Source: Bryobacterales bacterium
GTDB lineage: Bacteria; Acidobacteriota; Terriglobia; Bryobacterales; Bryobacteraceae
Direction of reading: 5' to 3'
Assembly (NCBI GenBank): GCA_020854055.1
Contig: JADZGD010000064.1
Coordinates: forward strand, 1-64,000
DNA: 64,000 bases
The notes beneath the pieces were generated by a model. It was not told the origin of the DNA. It made no database searches and saw only the letters and a program-made list of their open reading frames with translations. Shown here in pieces: positions 18,751-26,715 of the stretch. Position numbers and translations under genes: made by a program. Every line of letters starts with the position of its first letter. Position 1 is the stretch's first letter.

Positions 18751-20316
18751 ATGAGCAACCGCAGACGCTTCGCCTTCTCCGCGCTCGGGCTGGCCGGCGC
18801 CGGGGCTTTCCGCGCGGTGGCCCAGTCCTCGACAGCCATCCCGGGTGTATTCGACGTGCGGGCATTCGGCGCCACCGCGTCAGGCAGCCAGTTGGATACC
18901 GGATCGATCCAGCGTGCCATCGATGCCTGCAGCGCATCAAACGGCGGCATCGTGCTGTTTCCTCCCGGGAAATATCTTTCGGGCACCCTGGTGCTCAAGA
19001 GCGGTGTCCATCTGCACCTGATGCCCGGCGCTACGCTCATCGGCAGCAAGAATCTGGCCGACTTTCCCGAACACATTCCCGCAGCGCGCTCCTATACGGA
19101 CAACTACACCCGCCGCAGCCTGATCTATGCCGAGAACGCGCGGGACATCGGCATTGAAGGCGGCGGCGTGCTGGATGGCCAGGGAGCCTCTTACACGGGC
19201 CCCTACCTGGTGCGGCCGTACATGATCCGGATGATCGGCTGCCACGATGTTCATGTGAACGGCGTCACCGTGCGCGACTCTCCCATGTGGGTGCAGCATT
19301 ACCTGCTGTGCCAGGATGTACAAATCGACGGGGTTACGGTCCGCAGCCAGGTGAACCGCAACAACGACGGCATTGACATCGATTCTTGCCGCCGGGTGCG
19401 GATCTCCGATTGTGATATCAACTCGGGTGACGATGCCATCGTATTCAAAAGCACCACCGGCACCCCATGTAGCGACATCACCGTTGCCAACTGCGTGCTT
19501 AGCAGCGTGTGCAATGCCATCAAGATGGGAACCGAATCAAACGGCGGTTTCCGCAACATCACCATCTCCAATTGCTCCATCTATGACACCCACCTGTCGG
19601 GCATCGCGCTCGAGTCCGTGGATGGCGGTGTTGTGGACGGGGTGACCGTGAGCAACGTCGTCATGCACGGCGTGCAGAGCCCCATCTTCCTGCGATTGGG
19701 AGATCGCGGGAGGCCGTTTGAACCGAGCCGCCCGCGGCCTCCGGCCGGCCGGATGCGCAACGTGATCCTCTCCGGCATTCAGGCTACCTCGGCCGGAAAA
19801 AGTCCCTGCATCATCGCCGGACTGCCGGAGCGGCCGGTCGAAAAGGTACTACTCACGAATATCAACATCGAGTTTTTGGGCGGCGGCGCGCTCGACCGGA
19901 CGCCGAAGGCGATTCCCGAACAGCGCGAGCAATATCCCGAATACCCGATGTTCGGGAGCCTGCCCGCCTACGGCTTGTGGGCGCGGCACGCGCGCGAGTT
20001 GACCATCGACAATGTGCGGCTTGGCACCCACCGGCCGGATTTGCGGCACGCTGCTGTCCTGGACGATGTCCACAAAGCGACCCTGCGCAACCTGCAGGCG
20101 GGGGCCGGAAGCGGAAGCGCCGCGGTGATCGCCCTGGAGAACGTACGGGAGGCGCTGATCAGCGGGTGCCGCGCACCGAAGCCTTGCGATTTATTTATGA
20201 AGGTGACTGGTCCACAATCGGCCGATATCTCGCTTGCCGGAAACGATCTCCGCGGGGCGAAAGCCGCGCTCGATGTGGATCCGTCGCTACCCAAGCAGGC
20301 AGTTGAAATCCTTTAA
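18751..20316 (+). CDS. glycoside hydrolase family 28 (polygalacturonase-like), exported
   Basis: About 521 residues. The ATG at 18751 begins with a Tat-like signal MSNRRRFAFSALGLAGAGAF. The mature protein opens with the pectate-lyase-superfamily signature (VFDVRAFGATASGSQLDTGS) and continues as a parallel beta-helix. GH28 acid motifs are seen: NNDGIDIDSC and SGDDAIVFKS. The usual GHG segment is replaced by CNAIKMGTESNGG, as in rhamnogalacturonan or exo-acting relatives. Likely substrate: pectin backbone or galacturonate side chains. It lies 58 bases after ftsK and is convergent with the galactonate-dehydratase-like gene. Confidence 0.9.
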   Translation: MSNRRRFAFSALGLAGAGAFRAVAQSSTAIPGVFDVRAFGATASGSQLDTGSIQRAIDACSASNGGIVLFPPGKYLSGTLVLKSGVHLHLMPGATLIGSKNLADFPEHIPAARSYTDNYTRRSLIYAENARDIGIEGGGVLDGQGASYTGPYLVRPYMIRMIGCHDVHVNGVTVRDSPMWVQHYLLCQDVQIDGVTVRSQVNRNNDGIDIDSCRRVRISDCDINSGDDAIVFKSTTGTPCSDITVANCVLSSVCNAIKMGTESNGGFRNITISNCSIYDTHLSGIALESVDGGVVDGVTVSNVVMHGVQSPIFLRLGDRGRPFEPSRPRPPAGRMRNVILSGIQATSAGKSPCIIAGLPERPVEKVLLTNINIEFLGGGALDRTPKAIPEQREQYPEYPMFGSLPAYGLWARHARELTIDNVRLGTHRPDLRHAAVLDDVHKATLRNLQAGAGSGSAAVIALENVREALISGCRAPKPCDLFMKVTGPQSADISLAGNDLRGAKAALDVDPSLPKQAVEIL

Positions 20317-20513
20317 GGAGATGGTATGACGGTACTGGCTATCTTCGCCGCGCTCCTCTTTCTTCTGATCATGATCGGCCGGCGTCGCGCATAGGTTTCA
20401 GACAGCGCCGCATAGATCCTGACGCTGGTTGGGAATCGAACATCCGCGGCGGCCCGTGCGCCGGGCGCTACCGGCACGTTGTTGCCAGGATGAATCTGGA
20501 GTGCCTGCGCCAT
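20313..20513 (-). pseudogene. possible remnant of a UxaA/SAF-domain gene
   Basis: A 66-codon frame 14 bases after the dehydratase stop. Only the first part resembles a protein: ALQIHPGNNVPVAPG is close to the opening of SAF domains in altronate/galactarate dehydratase small units (pattern IxPxDNVAVAL). The rest loses resemblance and becomes Arg-rich. I read it as a decayed or frameshifted sugar-acid dehydratase fragment. Evidence is about 20 residues only, and the frame overlaps the micropeptide on the other strand. Confidence 0.25.
20326..20394 (+). CDS. 22-residue hydrophobic micropeptide (candidate)
   Basis: A short frame beginning right after the GH28 stop. TAAGGAGATGGT provides a strong ribosome site ending just before ATG. 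The product is MTVLAIFAALLFLLIMIGRR plus RA: one membrane helix with a positively charged end. Too short for homology; it could be a real coupled membrane peptide or chance. Confidence 0.4.
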   Translation: MTVLAIFAALLFLLIMIGRRRA

Positions 20514-20527
20514 ACCGCTGGATTTTG

Positions 20528-21727
20528 CTACCAGTCCACTACGCTACCGTCGTCGGCATCATAGCTTTCCGGATTTCGCCAGTCGTGGTGAATCTTGCCT
20601 GCCAGCGCTTCTTCATCGAGTTCGATGCCCAGGCCGGGCGCGGTGGGCAAATCGACGAATCCTTCTCGCACCGTGAACGGATTTTTGAGGTAGCCTTCGC
20701 CAAGTGATACCTGTTCCTGGCACAGGAAATTGGGAATCGACGCAGCAATCTGAAGACCAGCCGCCAGCGAGATGGGCCCCAGTGGATTGTGGGGCGCGAT
20801 CGTGGCGTAGTAGGCCTCGGCCATTCCGGCAATCAGCCGCACTTCGGTGATGCCTCCGGCGTGGCACAGATCGGGTTGCAGCACCGTGGCTGCCTGCTTC
20901 TCCAACACCTCGCGGAAGCCCCACTTGGTGAAGACCCGCTCCCCGGTGGCGATGGGAAGGTGCGTGCCGCGCGCGATCTCCGCCATCACATCGTGATTCT
21001 GCGCCTGGCACGGTTCCTCGATGAACATCGGCTGGTAGGGTTCAAGCGCCTTGATGAGCAGTTTGGCCGTGGCCGGGCTGATCGCTCCGTGAAAGTCGAT
21101 CGCCAGGTCTCCTTCTGGGCCTGCCGCCCGGCGCAGTTCGGCGAAGTTTTCGGCCGCATACTGTACCGCGGCCGGTGTCTCGATGTAACGCATGGGGCGT
21201 CTTTTAGCGACTGACGTCTTGAACGCTGTAAAGCCGTTCTTCATCAACTGCACGATCTCATCCGGCCTGGTGGCGTGCGCATAGACCCGGATGCGGTTGC
21301 GCGTCGGCCCGCCCAGCAGTTCATAAACCGGCACTCCCAGTGCCTTGCCTTTGATGTCCCATAGCGCCTGGTCGATGCCGCTCAGCGCGCTGGTCAGAAT
21401 GGGACCTCCACGATAGAACGCATGGCGGTAGATAGCCTGCCAGTGGTGTACTACCTGGCGCGGATCCTTGCCCACCAGGTAAGGCTCAATCTCTTTCACC
21501 GCCGTGGCGCACGTCAGCGCCCGGCCTTCGGTGATCGGTTCTCCAAGGCCGGTAATTCCAGCATCGGTATGAATCTTCAGAAAGAGCCAGCGGGGTTTTA
21601 CCAGGAATGTTTCGAGCCGGGTGACCCGGATGCGCTCTTTGGGGTTGATGGGTGGCGCGGCCACGCCGGAGCCAGCGGCGGCAAGGCTGGCAAATGCGCC
21701 GGCAATCGCGCTGCGGCGGCTAGTCAT
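20528..21727 (-). CDS. enolase-superfamily sugar-acid dehydratase, D-galactonate dehydratase-like
   Basis: 399 residues with a twin-arginine-like N-terminus (MTSRRSAIAGAFASLAAAG), unusual because dehydratases of this family are normally cytosolic. The body closely follows DgoD: LAIDFHGAISP (metal Asp, catalytic His), MFIEEP, IATGERVFTKWGFREVL, PDLCHAGGITE and IAPHNPLGPISLAA with the second catalytic His. DgoD dehydrates D-galactonate to 2-keto-3-deoxy-galactonate. It lies 35 bases after GH115 in the same direction, an operon for acidic-sugar breakdown. Related sugar acids are possible substrates. Confidence 0.85.
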   Translation of the reverse strand: MTSRRSAIAGAFASLAAAGSGVAAPPINPKERIRVTRLETFLVKPRWLFLKIHTDAGITGLGEPITEGRALTCATAVKEIEPYLVGKDPRQVVHHWQAIYRHAFYRGGPILTSALSGIDQALWDIKGKALGVPVYELLGGPTRNRIRVYAHATRPDEIVQLMKNGFTAFKTSVAKRRPMRYIETPAAVQYAAENFAELRRAAGPEGDLAIDFHGAISPATAKLLIKALEPYQPMFIEEPCQAQNHDVMAEIARGTHLPIATGERVFTKWGFREVLEKQAATVLQPDLCHAGGITEVRLIAGMAEAYYATIAPHNPLGPISLAAGLQIAASIPNFLCQEQVSLGEGYLKNPFTVREGFVDLPTAPGLGIELDEEALAGKIHHDWRNPESYDADDGSVVDW

Positions 21728-21762
21728 GCAGACGAGGATACAACATGCTTCCCCATCCGGAG

Positions 21763-23811
21763 TCAGTAATCGAGCGATACGCGCCGCGTGCCCTGATAGC
21801 GCTTGATGATCTGGTAGGGATCGGGAGGAGTCATCTGGATCCGTGTGCCCGCGGGCACTCCCTTACCCGCCACAAACGAGTTCCAGGCTTCGACCATGGA
21901 GCGTGTCTGGGTGATCTTGACGAAGAGTTCGTTTTCATAGAACCCTCTCCACTGCCCGTATTCGGCTCTCCGCAGGCCGGCCAGCGCCTGGTCGATATAT
22001 CCAACCGCTTTGCGGGCGGGCTGGTGAGCCGCGATCGCTCCGGCGACGTCGGCCAGCATCCGGTTGGAGTATTCGTTGACGTCCAACTGCGTCAGTATGT
22101 GACTTTGGAAAAAATCCCGCCGGTTTCCGGGAACCTTGGCGGCCGCCTTCTCGGCCAGCGCACGGGCGTTGCTCCATCGTGGTTGGGCCGCGCGCGCCGC
22201 GTCGGCCAGATGTGCCGCCAGCGCGCGAGCGTCACCGAAACTTTGAAGGTAGCGGGGTGGCACGGGCTGGCCGGTAATCTCCTTGCTGATCAGGTAGCGT
22301 GAGAAATGGTGGTAGGCGTTATCGGCATAGACCTGGTGTTCGCCCTTACCCCAGCGGCCTGGGGCATCGAAGTAAGCGCGGTAGTAGGCCACCAGGTCCG
22401 TCACGGCCCCGGTGCCGAACTCTTCCCTGATCCATTTCGAAAGGTACGGGCGCGCCGCGGTTCCCGTTTCCCACTCTTTCGGCGCCCAGGCCAGTTCCAT
22501 CACCGCCCGCGTGGTCATTGGCACCGGCCGCAGGTCGGAGGTGTTCACCAGCAGATATTCGGTGGCTCCGGCACGCGCCGCCCGGCCCAATTCCCGCTGA
22601 ATCCGCACCAGCGGAATGTTCTCGCTCAACTGGTTGGCGCGGAAATTGTGCATCGCCGTGTGGTAGTAGACGCCCTGTCCTCTTGAGATCGCGCCTCCGT
22701 CGCGAATGGTGCCAAAGCCGTCGTCGGGCCACACCAGGGTCACGTCGCCGGGAATCTTCAGGTGGCCCTCACGGATCAGCGGCACGGCCTCGTCCCAGGC
22801 GTTCATCAGGAAATATGCATCGGGGTATTCGCTGCGCACCAGTTCCTGTTGAATCTCCATGGCCGCCCCGATCACCCGGCCGCGCGCCTGATCCGTCGCC
22901 GCTGTCGGATCGTCGGCCCAGAAAGCACGGTCGTGTTTGCCGCGGAAGCCGAGAGTCCAGAGGATCTCCTGGCCGGGCCGGTAGCCGTGAATGGCGTTGC
23001 GCCAACCCTGCACCAGCAGGCCGCGGCTGTTGCCGAACGAGTAAGGCATGTTTTCCGGCCAGCGCCAGGTGTTCAGCCCGACCACCTCGATGTGATGTTG
23101 CGAGATGATCAATCCCCGCCGGCTGGCGGCGCGAATCTGAGGTTCGTCAGGAAACAGGAAAGTGCCCGGCACGATCATGTTGCCCTTCAGCCGCAGCAGC
23201 GCCTCGAAAATCCGGTCCCAGACCTCCAGAGAGATGCCTGTGCCGTCCTTGCCGCCGGGCTGCCAGGTGGTCAGCAGATCCTCGTCGTTGATGAACCAGC
23301 CGCGATAGCGAAAGCCTGGCGCCGAGGTCAGCCGAAAGCTGTCAGGAACCGTGATCGAATTCTGGTGGGCCGGTGGGTGATCGGTCCAATACCAGAGTGG
23401 ATCCACTCCCAGAAAGCGTTGGGAAAATTCGTACACCGCATAAACCGCGCCGCGGACATCGGCGCCGGTCAGCGTTACGCAGTTGGCTATTCTCGACGGG
23501 TGGAACGGCCGCCGAGTGACGCGGATTTCGAGTTCTTCGGCCCGCCGGGGACGTGTCATGCCCGCCGGCGGATTGGCCTCGAGCGTGATACAGATGGCGT
23601 TTCCCGAAGCCTCGGCCGGGCTGGAGACTATTCGCACCGGATTGCCGAACACCTTGCCGAGGTCCGAAGCCAGATCGGCTCCTGCTTTTCGCAGCGCCTC
23701 TGGTTCGCGGTCCGACATGACAACCGTTACCGAACGGTTCAGTGTAATGGCGGGCAGGGGCGCCGCGCTCAGCACGGCAAGGCAGGGAATCAGGCGGCCG
23801 CATGTACTCAC
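21763..23811 (-). CDS. glycoside hydrolase family 115 (alpha-glucuronidase-like), exported
   Basis: GH115 enzymes remove (4-O-methyl-)glucuronate from xylan side chains. The protein shows the family's N-terminal domain (VTVVMSDREPEALRKAGADL), the barrel start FRYRGWFINDEDLLTTW, NMIVPGTFLFPDEP, and VTLVWPDDGFGTIR. I favour the GTG at 23809-23811 because it opens into a signal peptide (STCGRLIPCLAVLSAAPLPA). The ATG at 23862 lacks a ribosome site and would overlap the palindrome shared with perR. At about 680 residues it appears shorter than many GH115 proteins, which carry an extra C-terminal domain. Confidence 0.88.
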   Translation of the reverse strand: MSTCGRLIPCLAVLSAAPLPAITLNRSVTVVMSDREPEALRKAGADLASDLGKVFGNPVRIVSSPAEASGNAICITLEANPPAGMTRPRRAEELEIRVTRRPFHPSRIANCVTLTGADVRGAVYAVYEFSQRFLGVDPLWYWTDHPPAHQNSITVPDSFRLTSAPGFRYRGWFINDEDLLTTWQPGGKDGTGISLEVWDRIFEALLRLKGNMIVPGTFLFPDEPQIRAASRRGLIISQHHIEVVGLNTWRWPENMPYSFGNSRGLLVQGWRNAIHGYRPGQEILWTLGFRGKHDRAFWADDPTAATDQARGRVIGAAMEIQQELVRSEYPDAYFLMNAWDEAVPLIREGHLKIPGDVTLVWPDDGFGTIRDGGAISRGQGVYYHTAMHNFRANQLSENIPLVRIQRELGRAARAGATEYLLVNTSDLRPVPMTTRAVMELAWAPKEWETGTAARPYLSKWIREEFGTGAVTDLVAYYRAYFDAPGRWGKGEHQVYADNAYHHFSRYLISKEITGQPVPPRYLQSFGDARALAAHLADAARAAQPRWSNARALAEKAAAKVPGNRRDFFQSHILTQLDVNEYSNRMLADVAGAIAAHQPARKAVGYIDQALAGLRRAEYGQWRGFYENELFVKITQTRSMVEAWNSFVAGKGVPAGTRIQMTPPDPYQIIKRYQGTRRVSLDY

Positions 23812-23862
23812 ATAATCTTTATAACGTCTGGCAGATCCGACCAGAACATCATTTTGAATCAT

Positions 23863-23887
23863 TCTAAGCTTAGATTACGTCTAAGCT
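23863..23887. promoter_or_regulatory. putative PerR/Fur operator in divergent promoter
   Basis: A perfect 12-bp palindrome TCTAAGCTTAGA (23863-23874) is followed by a second TCTAAGCT at 23880-23887, the same unit repeated at 17-bp spacing. It sits 4-28 bases before the perR GTG and in front of GH115. Position and symmetry suggest autoregulation by the adjacent PerR-type repressor; the sequence differs from the classical per box. Confidence 0.55.
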
Positions 23888-23890
23888 AGT

Positions 23891-24322
23891 GTGAGAGAGG
23901 CACAACAACACGGCGTCCGGGGCCGCTCCACCGCGCAACGGCGGGCGATCTTCGACACGATCCGCCATTTCGAGTTCCATCCGACGGCGGACGAGATCTA
24001 CCGTGAAGTGAACCGTAATCTCCCGGTCACTTCCCGCGCCACCGTATACAACACGCTCCACCACTTGAAACAGGCCGGCGTGGTCCGGGAGTTGCACGAG
24101 GGAGGAGTGACGCGATTCGACGCCAACCCGAAGTGTCATCACCACTTTGTCTGCACTGTCTGCGGTGGAATCGAGGATGTCGCCTGGGAAGCGCTTCCCG
24201 AACTGCGAAAGCCTGTACTGAAAGACGTTCGGATTGAGTCCTATTCTGTGACGCTGCGTGGTGTCTGTGCCTCATGTAACAGAGCCAGCAAGGAGGAAAT
24301 TAAAAAACATGGTCGCAACTAA
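23891..24322 (+). CDS. Fur-family transcriptional regulator, PerR-like
   Basis: 143 residues. A winged helix (TSRATVYNTLHHLKQAGVV) is followed by the metal-sensing region: HPTADEIYREV near the N-terminus, TRFDANPKCHHHF, and two structural-zinc pairs (CTVCGG and CASC). The RFDxN-x-HHHF pattern and coupling to dps point to peroxide sensing (PerR) rather than iron (Fur). It should repress dps and itself until oxidised. Start is GTG, immediately after the operator-like repeat. The coding end overlaps the dps start by 14 bases. Confidence 0.88.
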   Translation: MREAQQHGVRGRSTAQRRAIFDTIRHFEFHPTADEIYREVNRNLPVTSRATVYNTLHHLKQAGVVRELHEGGVTRFDANPKCHHHFVCTVCGGIEDVAWEALPELRKPVLKDVRIESYSVTLRGVCASCNRASKEEIKKHGRN

Positions 24323-24803
24323 CCTGATGGTCCCAACGAGAAACGATCTCGCGGAAGATATCCGGCACAAAATGGTGGATCTGTGCAACCGCAACCTGGC
24401 CACCGCGCTCGACTTGTACTCGCAGCTCAAACAGGCGCACTGGAATGTGAAGGGGATGCAGTTCATCCAGCTTCACGAACTGTTCGACAAGGTGGCCGGC
24501 GAGGTGCTGGAGGACGTCGACATGATTGCCGAGCGAGCCACCGCGCTGGGTGGTACGGCGCTGGGAACGGCCCGTATGGCGGCAGCCGGTTCGGCGCTTC
24601 CCGAATACCCAGCCGAGGCGCACGGCAGCAAGCAGCACGTTGAACTGGTAGCCGATCGCCTGGCTGCATATGGCAAGGCCCTCCGCGACGCCATTCACAC
24701 AGCAGAAGCCGCCCGGGACCAGGACACGCAGGACATGTTCACCCAGATTTCACGCGAAGCGGACAAGAACCTATGGTTCGTCGAAGCGCACCTCCAGGCC
24801 TGA
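24309..24803 (+). CDS. dps: Dps/ferritin-like DNA-protection protein
   Basis: 164 residues, a four-helix-bundle ferritin-like protein. The Dps ferroxidase site is visible in SQLKQAHWNVKGMQFIQLHE and EDVDMIAERATALGG (His, His, Asp, Glu). It stores iron and detoxifies H2O2, often while binding DNA. AAGGAGG lies upstream inside the perR coding end, and the genes overlap by 14 bases, so dps is co-expressed with its presumed regulator. Confidence 0.93.
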   Translation: MVATNLMVPTRNDLAEDIRHKMVDLCNRNLATALDLYSQLKQAHWNVKGMQFIQLHELFDKVAGEVLEDVDMIAERATALGGTALGTARMAAAGSALPEYPAEAHGSKQHVELVADRLAAYGKALRDAIHTAEAARDQDTQDMFTQISREADKNLWFVEAHLQA

Positions 24804-24810
24804 TCGCGGC

Positions 24811-25473
24811 GTGTCCAATATCCTGGTAACCGACTTTGACGGCACCATCACGGAGAAGGATGTCTACTCGCTGGTGATCGACCGTCACCTTCCCACGGGC
24901 GCCCCGGACATCTGGGGCGCCTACCTCGCGGGCAAGCTCACACACTTTGAAGCGATGGCGCGGTACCTGGAGTTCTTTCCTACCGAACCCGCCATCATGG
25001 ACCGGTTGCTGGCCGACACTCTCCCTGACACGAACCTGGCAAGTGCCGTTCGCCATCTGCGCGATGGCGGCTGGGAAGTAGTGATCGTCTCGGCCGGTTC
25101 CTCCTGGTACATCCAGCGGATTCTGGCATCGGCCGGCGTCAGCGTTCCGGTGTACTCGAATCCCGGGCGGATCGAACCAGGGCGCGGTCTGGTGTTGGAG
25201 TTGAACCACGGTTCGCCGTTCTTTCATGCCCGGATCGGCATCGACAAGTCCGCCGTGGTGCGCGACGCTCTCGGCCGCTACGATCGCGTCGCCTATGCGG
25301 GTGATGGACCGCCCGATCTCGATCCCGCACTGCTGGTGGATGGCAATTTACGTTTCGCCCGAGGCTGGCTGGGCGCCGAACTGGATCGCCGCAACCTGCC
25401 CTATCATCGTTATCGGCGATGGTCCTCGATTGCCGCCACGTTGTTGCAACTCAACCCACCGCAACCGGATTGA
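24811..25473 (+). CDS. HAD-IB family phosphatase, MtnX-like
   Basis: 220 residues from GTG 24811, 7 bases after dps. HAD motif I is ILVTDFDGTITEKD with both aspartates, motif II is VVIVSAGSSWYI, and motif III/IV is VAYAGDGPPDLDPAL. This arrangement matches MtnX/SerB-like small-molecule phosphatases. No methionine-salvage genes are near, so the substrate is open. The 3' end overlaps the convergent MFS gene by 23 bases. Confidence 0.82.
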   Translation: MSNILVTDFDGTITEKDVYSLVIDRHLPTGAPDIWGAYLAGKLTHFEAMARYLEFFPTEPAIMDRLLADTLPDTNLASAVRHLRDGGWEVVIVSAGSSWYIQRILASAGVSVPVYSNPGRIEPGRGLVLELNHGSPFFHARIGIDKSAVVRDALGRYDRVAYAGDGPPDLDPALLVDGNLRFARGWLGAELDRRNLPYHRYRRWSSIAATLLQLNPPQPD

Positions 25474-26698
25474 GGCGCGGCGAGGCGATGTGGATCGCAG
25501 CCAGGGCGAAGAAGTAGGAGATCCCGGCCCAGATGAAGATCACATGGTAGCTGCCGGTCAACTCCAGAATCCAGCCCACCGAAGCCGCTAGCAGCATGCC
25601 GCCGATGGCGCCGCCGAAGCCGGCGATGCCGATCAGCGAACTCACCGCCTGGCGCGGGTAAATGTCGCTGATGATGGTAAACATATTCGCCGACCAGCCC
25701 TGATGGCCTGCCATCGCCAGCCCCAGCAGCGCCACCGCTTCCCAGGTGGTGCTGACGTTGGTTGCAAACATGATCGGAGCAATCAGCGCCAGGCAGGCCA
25801 GGATGGCCAGCTTGCGAGCGGCGTTGAGACTCGCGCCGCGGGTGATCAGAAAGCCGGAGAACCATCCGCCGAACACGCTGCCGGTGTTGCCGATCAGGTA
25901 CATGGCCACCAGCGGCGCGCCTAACTCGGCCAATCCGATGCCGTAGCGTAGATCGAGGAATTTCGGAGCCCAGAACAGGTAGAACCACCACACGCCGTCG
26001 GTAAGAAACCGCGCCACGATCAAGCCGATGGTTTCCCTTAGGCCGAACAGGCGCCGCCAGGGGATCGGCGTGGAGGGCTCCACCGGGTCGCTGAGAATGA
26101 GATCCAGTTCGGCTTTTGAGACTCTGCGATGTTCCTGTGGCAGGCGGTAGATGGCGTGCCAGCACAGGACCCAAAGGAATCCGATCGCCCCGATCAGGAG
26201 ATAGGCCACCTGCCAACCGTAGTGCAGCGTGATAAACGGCACGGTCAGCGGGGTGATAATGGCGCCGACGTTGGAACCGGCGTTGAATATGCCGGTAGCG
26301 AGCGCACGCTCCTTTTTGGGAAACCATTCGGCAATGGTTTTGATGGCGGCCGGAAAGTTGCCTGCCTCGCCTAATCCCAGCGCGAAGCGCACCACGCCGA
26401 AGCCAAACGCCGAGCGCACGGCGGCATGAGCCATCGCCGCCAGGCTCCAGAAAATTACCGAAAGGCTGTAACCCTTCCCGGTGCCAATCAGATCGATAGC
26501 CCGTCCGACACCCAGCAAGCCGATGGCATAGGCCGCCTGAAACGCCGTGACGATGTAGCCGTATTCCTTCTCGGTCCAGCCGATCTCGTGCTGCAGCGTG
26601 GGCGCCAGGATACCCAGAATCTGGCGGTCCATGTAGTTCACCGTGGTGGCGAAAAACAGCAGGCCGCAGATCACCCAGCGGAAATGGCCGGATCTCAT
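25451..26698 (-). CDS. MFS transporter, hexuronate/anion:cation symporter (ACS) family
   Basis: 415 residues, about 12 membrane helices. It opens with the ACS-type first helix (TVNYMDRQILGILAP) and has the charged loop-2/3 region, a GEAGNFPAAIKTIAEWFPKK motif typical of ExuT-like symporters, and a second-half repeat. It probably imports galacturonate or glucuronate with protons. It lies 17 bases after uxuA in the same direction, so uptake and breakdown of hexuronate are co-transcribed. Confidence 0.9.
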   Translation of the reverse strand: MRSGHFRWVICGLLFFATTVNYMDRQILGILAPTLQHEIGWTEKEYGYIVTAFQAAYAIGLLGVGRAIDLIGTGKGYSLSVIFWSLAAMAHAAVRSAFGFGVVRFALGLGEAGNFPAAIKTIAEWFPKKERALATGIFNAGSNVGAIITPLTVPFITLHYGWQVAYLLIGAIGFLWVLCWHAIYRLPQEHRRVSKAELDLILSDPVEPSTPIPWRRLFGLRETIGLIVARFLTDGVWWFYLFWAPKFLDLRYGIGLAELGAPLVAMYLIGNTGSVFGGWFSGFLITRGASLNAARKLAILACLALIAPIMFATNVSTTWEAVALLGLAMAGHQGWSANMFTIISDIYPRQAVSSLIGIAGFGGAIGGMLLAASVGWILELTGSYHVIFIWAGISYFFALAAIHIASPRLNPVAVG

Positions 26699-26715
26699 TT
26701 GGGGGGAGTCTCTCT

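Noticed and set aside
20421-20520. tRNA-like T-arm (GTTCGATTCCC on the minus strand)
   Set aside because: No acceptor stem, D-arm or anticodon stem can be folded around it.
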